Assembly (NCBI RefSeq): GCF_003864295.1
Contig: NZ_BDQK01000014.1
Location: forward strand, 182,389-246,388
Reading direction: 5' to 3'
Length of the DNA: 64,000 nt
DNA from: Aphanothece sacrum FPU1
GTDB lineage: Bacteria; Cyanobacteriota; Cyanobacteriia; Cyanobacteriales; Microcystaceae
Part shown: piece by piece, positions 8,051 to 16,832 of the stretch
Numbering within the stretch: the first letter of the stretch is position 1
Layout: each line of letters opens with the position of its first letter
The notes under the pieces: generated by a model
Told to the model about the DNA's origin: nothing
Databases searched by the model: none
What the model saw: only the letters and a program-made list of their open reading frames with translations
Position numbers and translations under genes: made by a program

Positions 8051-9694
8051 ATGAGCTACTGTGTAAATCCTTCCTGTCCACAGCCGAAAAACCCCAATAA
8101 TGTCCAGGTTTGTCAAACCTGTGGCTGTCAATTACGTCTTAACAACCGTTATCAACCATTAGGTATCTTGGGGAAAGGGGGTTTTGGAGCAACCTTTGGG
8201 GCCGCTGATTTGACTCTACCGGGGACTCCCATCTGTGTAGTAAAACAATTACGTCCAGCCACAGATGACCCTCAAATTTATAAAATGGCCAAAGAATTAT
8301 TTGAACGAGAGGCTCAAACTTTAGGCATTGTGGGAAATCATCCCCAAGTTCCCCGATTACTCGACTATTTTGAGCAAAATCAGGAATTTTATCTCGTCCA
8401 AGAATACGTCAAAGGTTATAACCTTCACCAGGAAGTCAAAAAGAGTGGAACACTTAGTGAAGCAGGAATTAAACAATTTTTAACCGAACTCTTACCCATT
8501 CTGCAATACATCCACTCTCAAAAGGTGATTCACCGTGATATTAAACCCGCTAACCTAATTCGCTCTCATAAAGATCGTAAACTAGTTTTAATCGATTTTG
8601 GGGCCGTTAAAAATCAAGTTAACTCTATGATAGCTAACAGTTCCTCTGCTCAAACTGCGTTAACTGCTTTTGCGGTGGGAACAGCTGGTTTTGCCCCTCC
8701 TGAACAAATGGCCATGCGTCCGGTTTATGCGAGCGATATTTATGCGGTTGGTGTTACCTGTATTTATTTATTAACGGGACAAACTCCTAAAGATATTGGT
8801 TGTGACCCAGAAACCGGAGAAATTGCTTGGAATAATTATGTACGAATCAGTGACTCTTTGACTAAAGTCCTGAAAAAAATGCTAGAAATCACCGTCAAAC
8901 ATCGCTATAAATCAGCACAAGAAGTGTTAGATGCGATGGCAATGGCTCCCTATGATGAAGGGATGCAGCAAGGTATGACGACGATGATCACTGGATTTAG
9001 TTCTTCTGCCAGTACACGAATTAATACTGGTGTTATTAATCGTTCGACACAATCCCAAAGTTTTGGCCAACCTAATACTAAGATCTCGTCAGGAATGCCT
9101 GTTTCTGCCATTAATACAGAAGTCGGTGGTACTGTTTCTACTTCTATGGGAGCGGGTGCAATGGCTCCTGTGGGTAACGTGGGTTATAATTTCGCCCCTA
9201 TTGCCCGTCGTCGTGGCAGTTCCAGTAACAATAATGCTTCTGAAAGCTCAATCAAGAAACCTACTAAATGGAATCCTAAAACTATCTTAATGGCTTATGA
9301 AAAAGGACGACGAGATTTTGCTCAACAGGAATTAAATGATCTTGATCTTAATAAGGCTTTTCTCCCAGGAATTAATTTTTATGAATCAAAATTAAGCCGT
9401 GCTAATTTACAAGGGGCTGAATTATCTCGTGCTGATTTTGGGCGAGCTAATTTAAGTCAAACTATTATGAAAAATGCCAATTTAAGTGATGCTTATCTAG
9501 GTTATGCTGATTTGAGTGGGGCGGATTTACGAGGGGCTAATTTGTTTGGTGCTAATCTTAAATATGCTAATTTACAAGGAACTAATCTCTGTGGTGTTGA
9601 TTTGAGTTCGGCTCAAGTTACTGAATCTCAATTAGCCTCAGCTAAAACTAATTGGAGAACGGTTATGCCTAATGGTAAACGAGGTAGTTGGTAA
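8051..9694 (+). CDS. SpkB-like Ser/Thr protein kinase with pentapeptide repeats
   Basis: A 547-residue protein with three parts. Residues 1-26 form a cysteine motif (Cys4, Cys9, Cys21, Cys24, Cys26), probably zinc-binding or redox-sensing. Residues about 33-300 are a Hanks-type kinase with Gly loop GKGGFG, Lys65 in VVKQL, HRDIKPANL with Asp163, and DFG with Asp182. A linker of about 110 residues rich in Ser, Thr, Gly and Met follows. Residues about 435-530 are pentapeptide repeats (A[D/N]LxX) that fold as a right-handed beta-helix. This architecture matches Synechocystis SpkB, a kinase linked to oxidative-stress tolerance. The orthology is inferred from architecture. It is monocistronic and followed by a perfect hairpin. 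Confidence 0.88.
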   Translation: MSYCVNPSCPQPKNPNNVQVCQTCGCQLRLNNRYQPLGILGKGGFGATFGAADLTLPGTPICVVKQLRPATDDPQIYKMAKELFEREAQTLGIVGNHPQVPRLLDYFEQNQEFYLVQEYVKGYNLHQEVKKSGTLSEAGIKQFLTELLPILQYIHSQKVIHRDIKPANLIRSHKDRKLVLIDFGAVKNQVNSMIANSSSAQTALTAFAVGTAGFAPPEQMAMRPVYASDIYAVGVTCIYLLTGQTPKDIGCDPETGEIAWNNYVRISDSLTKVLKKMLEITVKHRYKSAQEVLDAMAMAPYDEGMQQGMTTMITGFSSSASTRINTGVINRSTQSQSFGQPNTKISSGMPVSAINTEVGGTVSTSMGAGAMAPVGNVGYNFAPIARRRGSSSNNNASESSIKKPTKWNPKTILMAYEKGRRDFAQQELNDLDLNKAFLPGINFYESKLSRANLQGAELSRADFGRANLSQTIMKNANLSDAYLGYADLSGADLRGANLFGANLKYANLQGTNLCGVDLSSAQVTESQLASAKTNWRTVMPNGKRGSW

Positions 9695-9712
9695 TCTAGA
9701 TTTTACCGTACA

Positions 9713-9749
9713 AGTTATACTTTATTATCGCAAATAATAAAGTATAACT
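9713..9749. terminator. 16-bp perfect hairpin after the kinase gene
   Basis: AGTTATACTTTATTAT at 9713-9728 pairs perfectly with its complement at 9734-9749 around a CGCAA loop, 18 bases after the kinase stop codon. It is probably a transcription terminator. A shorter TTATTATC...ATAATA form is a module of family B repeats, and a B copy follows directly. Confidence 0.6.
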
Positions 9750-9868
9750 CTTTCATAGTTAAGCTATACAAAACAGGCAAGATGCGGCGTTCCACACCTA
9801 TAAATTAGTCCGCGCTCGTCGGACTTCATTTTTATAGTATAAGGCTTTAGCCTTTTATTAATTATTGA
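9750..9868. repeat. Family B repeat copy 3 (reverse orientation)
   Basis: Contains the modules in reverse order relative to copies 1 and 2: GTTAAGCTATACAAA, the ACAGGCAAGATGC segment (replacing the GGTTGCCTACGCAACC stem), GTCCGCGCTCGTCGGAC and AAGGCTTTAGCCTT. It lies between the convergent kinase and hydrolase genes. Confidence 0.75.
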
Positions 9869-9869
9869 T

Positions 9870-10850
9870 TTAACTATTATCAATTAATTGTTTAATCGCC
9901 GAAATAATGATTTCTGGTTCATCTATCCACACAAAATGACTACTATTATAAGCTTGAATTTGTTGAGAATTTGACGAAATATTTAGGATAGCTATCTGCA
10001 TTTTATCTCTCAATTGATCTGCCGCTTTTAAAGGTAAATAAAAGTTCCAAGGAGAAGACTTAAAAAAGGTTTTTGCTTTAATACTAATTAACGGTAGATC
10101 TCCTAAATCATTAGCTTTCCTCATTTGTTGACCACTTAGATCTAAATTAATCATCTCTTGTCCCATGGTTAACCAATGTTGATAATGATAAAAAGAACGT
10201 TTAACTTTTGCTAAAATAGTAGGAGAAAATTGTTTTAATTCGGGTTTAATTAATTCAAAGATTTTCAAAGTTCCTAATAATCTAACTAAACCTAATATTG
10301 AGCCAAATATAGACAGAAAAAATCCTGAAATAAAAAATAATTTTAGTAACTTTAGTTGAGGAGAAAGAGTTAACATTCCTTCTTCATGTAATCCATCTGT
10401 GAAAATAAGTCCCCTTACTTTTTCAGGGAAATAATGAGCATACAGTCGCATATTATAACTGCCAAAAGAATCTCCAACTAAGAGATAAGGTGGTTGAATA
10501 TTAGCTCGTTGTAAAAGTTCGTCTAATTCTTGAACAATGACTTGACTACATCGTTTTTTCGGACTTGCATCACTCCAACCATATCCCCCTCTATCATAAA
10601 TACATACTTTAGTTATTTTGGCAATATCTTCTATTAAAAAATAACCATCAATTCCTCCTAAACTATGATCAAGAATAACGGTAATATCTCCTTGTCCTTG
10701 ACAATAAATATGTAGGTTATATCCTCCCATATCGATTAATTGTCCTGGAGGATTTTTTCGATAAGGATCTCGCCAACTTGCCCAAACATGATAACTTGTT
10801 GTTATTCCTAAAAATATAAACTGAATTAACTCATTAATCATAAACTTCAA
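9870..10850 (-). CDS. Alpha/beta hydrolase family protein
   Basis: A 326-residue alpha/beta hydrolase. The oxyanion HSLGG segment is near residue 62. The nucleophile elbow LLVGDSFGSYNMRLYA (Ser about 128) is a GxSxG motif, and FTDGLH follows the next strand. The C-terminal SSHFVWIDEP supplies the likely catalytic His. A hydrophobic lid helix (about residues 170-195) may mean membrane association or a lipid-like substrate. The frame begins at a TTG with AAGGA five bases upstream; an in-frame ATG three codons later (10841) is the alternative start. Substrate unknown; esterase, lipase or epoxide-hydrolase activity cannot be separated from sequence alone. Confidence 0.82.
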   Translation of the reverse strand: MKFMINELIQFIFLGITTSYHVWASWRDPYRKNPPGQLIDMGGYNLHIYCQGQGDITVILDHSLGGIDGYFLIEDIAKITKVCIYDRGGYGWSDASPKKRCSQVIVQELDELLQRANIQPPYLLVGDSFGSYNMRLYAHYFPEKVRGLIFTDGLHEEGMLTLSPQLKLLKLFFISGFFLSIFGSILGLVRLLGTLKIFELIKPELKQFSPTILAKVKRSFYHYQHWLTMGQEMINLDLSGQQMRKANDLGDLPLISIKAKTFFKSSPWNFYLPLKAADQLRDKMQIAILNISSNSQQIQAYNSSHFVWIDEPEIIISAIKQLIDNS

Positions 10851-10992
10851 TGAAATCCTTAAATCTTAAGACTAAATAATTATAGCAATAATTAGAAAGA
10901 AATAAGATATAATAAAATTATGTGTTGATTAGCATAAAACTAATTCAGCCAAACCAAACAAATTTTGACTTTTTTTTGAGTTATAGATAACA

Positions 10993-12714
10993 ATGTCTGC
11001 GAATCAATCCCAACCTGAACCACATTCATCTTCTAGTTTAGAAGAAATTCGCGCTACACGCCTTGAGAAAGTAGAACAATTAAAACAATTAGGATTAAAT
11101 CCCTACGCTTATAAATGGGAATCAACCCATCAAGCGGGCCCATTACAAGAAAAATATGCTGATCTCGAAAATGGGGAAGAAGTTGAGATAGAAGTAGCGA
11201 TCGCCGGTCGAATTTTAGCTCGTCGTGTCTTTGGAAAACTTGCCTTTTTTAACTTACAAGATGAAACAGGAACCATTCAATTATATTTAGATAAAACTTG
11301 TATTCAAACTCACATGAATGAATTGCCTAATGCCTTTGAAAATGTCAAAAAATTAACTGATACAGGAGATATTTTAGGAGTCAAAGGAACCATTAAAAGA
11401 ACTGAAAAAGGAGAACTTTCGGTTAAGGTTAGAGACTATACAATTTTAACCAAATCCTTATTACCTTTACCGGATAAATGGCACGGTTTAACCGACACAG
11501 AAAAACGCTATCGTCAACGTTATGTAGACTTAATTGTTAATCCTCAAGTACGACAAACTTTTCGTCGTCGGGCTGAGATTACGGCTTCCATTCGTCGTTA
11601 TTTAGATAACCAAGGATTTATTGAAATAGAAACCCCAGTGTTACAAACAGAAGCTGGAGGAGCAGAAGCTCGTCCATTCATTACTTATCATAACACTTTA
11701 GAGATGGATTTATATCTGAGAATTGCCACAGAATTACATCTAAAAAGATTAATTGTAGGGGGATTTGAAAAAGTATTTGAGATGGGTCGAATTTTCAGAA
11801 ATGAAGGGGTTTCTACCAAACATAATCCTGAATTTACCTCCATTGAATTATATCAAGCTTATGCCGATTATAATGATATGATGGAGTTAACTGAAAATCT
11901 AATTACAACTGCAGCAAAAGAGGTATTAGGAACCTTAAAAATTACTTATCAAGAGGTTGATATTGATTTATCGACTCCTTGGCGACGGGTAACAATGCAG
12001 GACATTGTTAAAGAAAAAAGTGGCTTAGATTTTACAGAATTTACTACTTTTGAAGAAGCAAAAAAAGCAGCTAAAAAAGCTGGATTAGAAATTCCTGATA
12101 GCTGTAAAACTATGGGAAAATTACTCAATGAAGCCTTTGAGCAAACTGTTGAAGAAACCTTAATTCAGCCTACATTTATTACAGATTTTCCGGTTGAAAT
12201 TTCTCCTTTAGCGAAACCTCATCGGAGTAAAAAAGGATTAGTAGAACGCTTTGAATTATATGTTGTGGGACGAGAATTAGCTAATAGTTTTTCTGAGTTA
12301 ACTGATCCCATTGATCAACGACAAAGATTAGAAGAACAAGCCGCACAAAAAGCGGCTGGAGATTTAGAAGCCCATAGCGTTGATGAAGATTTTTTAACCG
12401 CTTTAGAATATGGAATGCCTCCCACTGGAGGTTTAGGAATTGGCATTGATCGCTTAGTTATGTTATTAACTGATTCTGCTAGTATTAGGGATGTTATTGC
12501 CTTTCCTTTGTTAAAAAATCAGAGTGCGGCAGTTAAATCTTTTGACTATGATGCAGAAAAAAAAGTTCTGAGGGTTGAGTTTACTAATGGGAGTATTTAT
12601 CAATATCATGATGTACCGAAATTGGTGTATCAAGAGTTAGAAAAGTCACCCTCAAAAGGTCAATATTTTAATGCTCAGATTCGAGACAAATTTGGTTTTG
12701 ATCGTGAAGTATAA
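10993..12714 (+). CDS. lysS: Lysyl-tRNA synthetase (class II) with C-terminal KTSC domain
   Basis: Charges tRNA-Lys with lysine in the cytosol. The OB-fold anticodon domain (about 66-165) is followed by the class II catalytic core, with motif 2 around [20 protein letters not shown] and motif 3 [15 protein letters not shown]. The usual C-terminus (DVIAFPLLK, near residue 507) is followed by about 65 extra residues. These match the KTSC domain: [26 protein letters not shown], and [16 protein letters not shown] is a small domain of unknown role, often a stand-alone protein, sometimes linked to nucleic-acid functions. At 573 residues the protein is longer than typical bacterial LysRS (about 500). 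The fusion is in frame with no sign of a sequencing join. Confidence 0.96.
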   Translation: MSANQSQPEPHSSSSLEEIRATRLEKVEQLKQLGLNPYAYKWESTHQAGPLQEKYADLENGEEVEIEVAIAGRILARRVFGKLAFFNLQDETGTIQLYLDKTCIQTHMNELPNAFENVKKLTDTGDILGVKGTIKRTEKGELSVKVRDYTILTKSLLPLPDKWHGLTDTEKRYRQRYVDLIVNPQVRQTFRRRAEITASIRRYLDNQGFIEIETPVLQTEAGGAEARPFITYHNTLEMDLYLRIATELHLKRLIVGGFEKVFEMGRIFRNEGVSTKHNPEFTSIELYQAYADYNDMMELTENLITTAAKEVLGTLKITYQEVDIDLSTPWRRVTMQDIVKEKSGLDFTEFTTFEEAKKAAKKAGLEIPDSCKTMGKLLNEAFEQTVEETLIQPTFITDFPVEISPLAKPHRSKKGLVERFELYVVGRELANSFSELTDPIDQRQRLEEQAAQKAAGDLEAHSVDEDFLTALEYGMPPTGGLGIGIDRLVMLLTDSASIRDVIAFPLLKNQSAAVKSFDYDAEKKVLRVEFTNGSIYQYHDVPKLVYQELEKSPSKGQYFNAQIRDKFGFDREV

Positions 12715-12718
12715 TTAA

Positions 12719-12958
12719 TCTGTAGGGTGGGTTAGACGCGGCTATGATTTTGGTGCAAAACTAATAATTTTTAATCTGCGTCGTAACCCACCATCTTAAT
12801 TATTGTAGCTCCGACATAAATTTTATAATCAGATGTCGGGATAGCTATGTTCTGTTGGGTTTCGTTCCTCTTTATACCTAGATGTCGGGATAGATGTGCT
12901 GTGTTGGGTTTCGTTCCTCAACCCAACCTACAAAAGAGGGTAGGGTGGGCAATGCCCA
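12719..12958. repeat. Repeat cluster: AACCCACC (family A) and TTGGGTTTCGTTCCTC (family E)
   Basis: First comes a partial family A unit (GTAGGGTGGGTTAGACGCGG ... CGTCGTAACCCACCAT). Then there are two tandem GATGTCGGGATAG...TTGGGTTTCGTTCCTC segments, then a GGTAGGGTGGGCAATGCCCACC hairpin. The cluster lies between convergent lysS and psaK. The GGGTGGGCAATGCCCACCTTTT hairpin could also terminate lysS transcripts. Confidence 0.75.
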
Positions 12959-12968
12959 CCTTTTGGGT

Positions 12969-13244
12969 TTAAAGAATACCAGAACTCGATAAACCTAAAA
13001 TAATTCCTGCGCCTAAAATATGGCCAAAGCTACCAGTAGCTAGGAGTTCAGGCAGTCCGAATTGTTTTTTTGCCGCTAACTGAGGCAGAGGTAAATCTGG
13101 TCCCGCACCCGTATTTTGGATAGCAAAATAACCAATGATAAAAGCGAAAAGGTTAGCAAAAATCATAATAATACAGACAGACAAATTCCAACTTGCGGTA
13201 GTAGGAATAGAGGAGTGAGTCAGAAGCACTAAATTTGATAACAT
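12969..13244 (-). CDS. psaK: Photosystem I subunit PsaK
   Basis: A 91-residue peripheral subunit of photosystem I with two transmembrane helices, at about residues 22-45 and 70-90. Recognition rests on the C-terminal SFGHILGAGIILGL signature, preceded by the short positive loop AAKKQFGLPELL, and on the first helix IIMIFANLFAFIIGYFAI. PsaK helps couple antenna (including phycobilisomes and IsiA) to PSI. I start the gene at the ATG at 13244 because AGGAG lies 11 bases upstream; a longer frame reaching 13274 has no ribosome-binding site. Cyanobacteria often carry more than one psaK, so this may be one of several copies. Confidence 0.9.
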   Translation of the reverse strand: MLSNLVLLTHSSIPTTASWNLSVCIIMIFANLFAFIIGYFAIQNTGAGPDLPLPQLAAKKQFGLPELLATGSFGHILGAGIILGLSSSGIL

Positions 13245-13346
13245 TGAGTTGATGTCTCCTATGAGGATAAACAAGAGGCATTATAAAAATTTATGGCTAA
13301 AAAATTACATTTTGTTGAAATACTTAACATTAGGGTGAATTAGTTA

Positions 13347-13985
13347 ATGCGGATTAAAATTTGTGGTATCACGAAACCAGAACAAGGACAAGAGATTGCC
13401 GATTTAGGGGCGACTGCGTTAGGATTTATTTGTGTCCCCTCATCTCCTCGTTATGTTACCCAAAGGCAAATTCAAACTATAGTTAAGCAAATTTCCCTTA
13501 AGGTTGACTTAATTGGGGTATTTGCTGGGGCGAATTTGACTCAAATTAGGGAAATTGTCCCTAAAACCGGATTAACTGCTGTGCAACTTCATGGGAATGA
13601 GTCCCCCGAATTTTGTCGTCATCTTAAACAAGCATTGCCTCATATTGAATTAATTAAGGCCTTTAGAGTAAAAAATGCTGAAGTTTTAATACAAATATCC
13701 CCTTATTTTAACTGGGTAGATACCTTACTTTTAGATGCTTATCATCCCCAACAATTAGGAGGAACAGGTTATACTTTAAATTGGGAAAGTTTAACTGGGT
13801 TTAATCCTCCTATTCCTTGGTTTTTAGCGGGGGGTTTAACTCCTGATAATGTTATAGATGCGTTAACCCAATTACATCCTACCGGAATTGATTTGTCGAG
13901 TGGGGTTGAGCGATCGCCAGGGGATAAAAATTTAACAAAAGTAAGACGATTATTTGAGATTTTAGCCGAGATAGACGCAAAATGA
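13347..13985 (+). CDS. trpF: Phosphoribosylanthranilate isomerase
   Basis: A 212-residue TIM barrel that performs the third step after anthranilate formation in tryptophan synthesis, an Amadori rearrangement of phosphoribosylanthranilate to CdRP. The catalytic Cys7 is in [10 protein letters not shown], the catalytic Asp is in [15 protein letters not shown] (about residue 133), and the phosphate-binding loops [11 protein letters not shown] and [13 protein letters not shown] are intact. Length is typical. It is not in a trp operon, as is usual in cyanobacteria. It is followed after about 100 bases by the TpsB gene on the same strand. Confidence 0.96.
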   Translation: MRIKICGITKPEQGQEIADLGATALGFICVPSSPRYVTQRQIQTIVKQISLKVDLIGVFAGANLTQIREIVPKTGLTAVQLHGNESPEFCRHLKQALPHIELIKAFRVKNAEVLIQISPYFNWVDTLLLDAYHPQQLGGTGYTLNWESLTGFNPPIPWFLAGGLTPDNVIDALTQLHPTGIDLSSGVERSPGDKNLTKVRRLFEILAEIDAK

Positions 13986-14088
13986 TATCAAGAATAACTC
14001 CCTGTAAAGATATTTCATTAACCTTTTTTTCAAGGATTTGCGATAATTCAAGGGGAAACTCTTCATCTGGGTAAAAAAGGTCGTAAAA

Positions 14089-15873
14089 ATGCTCTACCAA
14101 GCTGATTTCTTCGAGAGAAACAATGGGTTATTGTCACTAATTTGTCAAGTAACAATAATCTCGATAAATTGTGCAACTTTTGCCCAAAGTTTACCCCAAT
14201 CTCCCCAACCTGACTTTCCGAATACCCCTCTACTTCCCTCGGATACCCCTTTACAATTTCCCCCTGTTACTGTACCTGCGGTGACTCCCCTTCCTGGAAG
14301 TTTGCAAGTCACCGGTATTGAATTTATCGGTAATACCGTTTTTAGTCAAGAACAACTGGGGAAAATTGCCGTTTTATCTCCTGAAATAGGGATTAGTTCT
14401 ATTGACAATCAAAACCTTGAATTTTCCGAATTACTACAAATTGCGACAAAAGTGGCTGAATATTACCATAAAGAAGGATATACAACTTCTGGTGCTGTGG
14501 TCGTCATTCCTAAAGCTACCAGAGAAAAGGGAGTTGGAATGATTCAAATTCGCGTGATAGAGGGTATCTTAACAGAAATTCAAGTCAATATCCAGGATGA
14601 AAATGTTATTGATACCCGTTTTCATGATTATGTGCGAAGGCGATTAAAAGTAGTAGAAAATCAACCCCTTAATGTAAATACTCTCTTAGAAGCTTTACAA
14701 TTATTGCAACTTGACCCTTTAATTAAGCAAATTTCTGCCACTTTATCATCAGGAACTCAACCAGAAAGCAGTCGTTTAATAGTTACTTATCAGCCCAATA
14801 ATCCCCTTAGTTTTCCTGTTATACTAGATAATGGACGTTCCCCCAGTGTGGGAAGTTTTGAGAGAGGATTTTCTGTTAAATACGACAATTTATTAGGATT
14901 TGGAGATAAAATTCTGCTTGGATATATCAATACAGATGGTAGCGATCGCCCTTCATTTCGTTATGAAATTCCCTTTAATGCTGATAATGGAACTATACGC
15001 TTAGATTATAGTTATAATAATAGTGCTATTATTGAAGCCCCTTTTGATGATGTTAATCAAGACGGTATTAGTGGTGACATTAAATCCCGTTACGAGGCTT
15101 ATGATTTTACCATTCGTCAACCATTAATTCGTTCTATTCAAAATCAAACTTTAACAGAGTTCGGTATTAGTTTAAATGTCTCTTGGCGTAATACCCAATC
15201 TTTTTTATTTGATCAACCCTTTCCCTTTTCTTTGAGTGCGGATGTTTTAGGAAATACCCGTCTTTTTGCCTTAAGATTATCCCAAGATTATTCTCGACAA
15301 AATGCGACGGAAATTTATGCGTTTAACTCTCAAATAAGTTTAGGGTTAGGGGTTTTTGGTTCAACTATTAGTCCGCAAATAAGCGGGATTGATATACCTG
15401 ATAGTCAGTTTATCGCGTGGCGAGGACAGGGTCAATATATAAGGGTTTTAGCACCAAATACCCTATGGTTGGTTAGAAGTAATTTACAAGTAGCAGATCG
15501 CCCTTTATTACCCATTGAACAGTTCTCTATTGGGGGATTAGGAAGTGTTAGGGGTTATCGACAGGATCAATTGTTAACGGATAATGGTTTTTTTGCTTCA
15601 ACGGAGGTACGATTTCCTATTTTAACGTTTCCTGTACTAGAAAAAGAAAGCATCTTACAAGTCATTCCTTTTATTGATTATGGACTCGGTTGGAATACCT
15701 CTTTGCCTTCTCCAAATCCGAATAGTTTAGTTTCAGTAGGATTGGGAATATTATGGCAATGGGGCAATTTTAATGCGCGGTTAGATTGGGGAATCCCTTT
15801 AACAGATTTTCCCAGAAATCAGAATTCTTGGAATGAAAATGGCTTATATTTTACGATTCAATATGGACTTTAA
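14089..15873 (+). CDS. Two-partner secretion outer-membrane transporter (TpsB, FhaC/ShlB family)
   Basis: A 594-residue Omp85-superfamily translocator. An N-terminal hydrophobic signal (about residues 13-33) and a proline-rich linker (about 34-65) precede the first POTRA domain, LQVTGIEFIGNTVFSQEQL. A second POTRA begins around GILTEIQVN near 160. The remaining 400 residues form the 16-strand barrel, with the conserved L6 loop motif SVRGY (Arg488) in FSIGGLGSVRGYRQDQL. It should export the TpsA-like protein encoded downstream. An AAGG ribosome-binding site precedes the ATG. The roughly 960-base gap to tpsA is unusually long for a TPS pair. Confidence 0.92.
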   Translation: MLYQADFFERNNGLLSLICQVTIISINCATFAQSLPQSPQPDFPNTPLLPSDTPLQFPPVTVPAVTPLPGSLQVTGIEFIGNTVFSQEQLGKIAVLSPEIGISSIDNQNLEFSELLQIATKVAEYYHKEGYTTSGAVVVIPKATREKGVGMIQIRVIEGILTEIQVNIQDENVIDTRFHDYVRRRLKVVENQPLNVNTLLEALQLLQLDPLIKQISATLSSGTQPESSRLIVTYQPNNPLSFPVILDNGRSPSVGSFERGFSVKYDNLLGFGDKILLGYINTDGSDRPSFRYEIPFNADNGTIRLDYSYNNSAIIEAPFDDVNQDGISGDIKSRYEAYDFTIRQPLIRSIQNQTLTEFGISLNVSWRNTQSFLFDQPFPFSLSADVLGNTRLFALRLSQDYSRQNATEIYAFNSQISLGLGVFGSTISPQISGIDIPDSQFIAWRGQGQYIRVLAPNTLWLVRSNLQVADRPLLPIEQFSIGGLGSVRGYRQDQLLTDNGFFASTEVRFPILTFPVLEKESILQVIPFIDYGLGWNTSLPSPNPNSLVSVGLGILWQWGNFNARLDWGIPLTDFPRNQNSWNENGLYFTIQYGL

Positions 15874-15875
15874 CT

Positions 15876-16014
15876 CTAAAGAGTTAAGCTATACAAACAA
15901 AGGTTGCCTACGCAACCTACAATGAGCGTCCGCGCTCGTCGGACTTCGTTTTTATAGCATAAGGCTTTAGCCTTTTATTGATTATTAATTTAGCATAGTA
16001 AGTCCGGTAGAACC
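15876..16014. repeat. Family B repeat copy 4 (reverse orientation)
   Basis: Starts four bases after the tpsB stop. Contains GTTAAGCTATACAAACAAAG, GGTTGCCTACGCAACC, GTCCGCGCTCGTCGGAC and AAGGCTTTAGCCTT, and ends AAGTCCGGTAGAACC. It may double as a terminator between tpsB and tpsA. Confidence 0.85.
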
Positions 16015-16832
16015 ATAAAATTGTATTTTTCATGGTGTGTAAATTAACCTTAAATAATATTAACATATCGCAATCAGTAATGATTCATGAGATCTTTTTT
16101 CTTCTCTGTTGCCTGTTGCCTTTGACTCAAATTTAATTCTCACAACTGATTACTGATTGCTATATAATCATATTTGTTGAAAATTAGCAAGCATTCAGAA
16201 CGAGAAGGACTCACTTTCTCCTTAAATAGAGAGAAACGAATGATAATTGGGGTCTGTGTTGAGAATCTATACCGAGAATTATAAAACTAATTCTGTGAGA
16301 TCGTTGCTTTGCAAACTTTTTCCAAAATGTACAAATCGTGTCGTTCGATAAACTTTTCATTGTTTAATCTCAGGAATCAAGTAGTAAATATTATTAGGAG
16401 TTTCTGTTACTCCGTTACCTGGATCTCTGCATTATCGAATTCATTTTATACAAACTTAACAATTCGTTATAAAACTTGATAATTTTGGGTCAAAGTATAG
16501 CTTTTTATACCAATTTCCTAAATGTAAGCGAAACATCTTTGTAGGGGTCAACGGCCGTCATTGGTGTCAACTTAAGGCGAAACTTGACGAGGTGCAAGCT
16601 TTCTCACTATCCCACCCTCACCCTGCCAAGGGTGGGGTTAACTGTACAAAGCCTGTCTACACAGGCTAATGTTACAGTAAAGTCTGCGCTCGTCGGGCTT
16701 TGTTTGTATAGCCACAGGCTTTAGCCTGTCGGCGTTTGGGTTGAAGATATTAATATTACCTGGCCTTGGGGAAATTTTGGACAAAATGTTCTATAATGTC
16801 AGTCAAAAACCCCCAAAGCTTACAAAATACTG
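16015..16832. other. Long non-coding gap between tpsB and tpsA
   Basis: No gene is visible. It holds an inverted pair, ATATCGCAATCAGTAAT near 16063-16080 and ATTACTGATTGCTATAT near 16146-16163; a GTAGGGGTCAACGGCCGT repeat near 16542; and a diverged family B unit at about 16640-16735 (GCCTGTCTACACAGGC, GTCTGCGCTCGTCGGGC, ACAGGCTTTAGCCTGT). It ends with a TATAAT box close to tpsA. Confidence 0.6.
16792..16797 (+). promoter_or_regulatory. Likely -10 box of tpsA
   Basis: A perfect TATAAT lies 35 bases before the tpsA ATG. There is no good -35 hexamer at 17 bases. Instead a small palindrome, ATTTTGGACAAAAT, sits at about the -35 position and could be an activator or repressor site. That would fit control by a dedicated factor. 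Confidence 0.45.
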
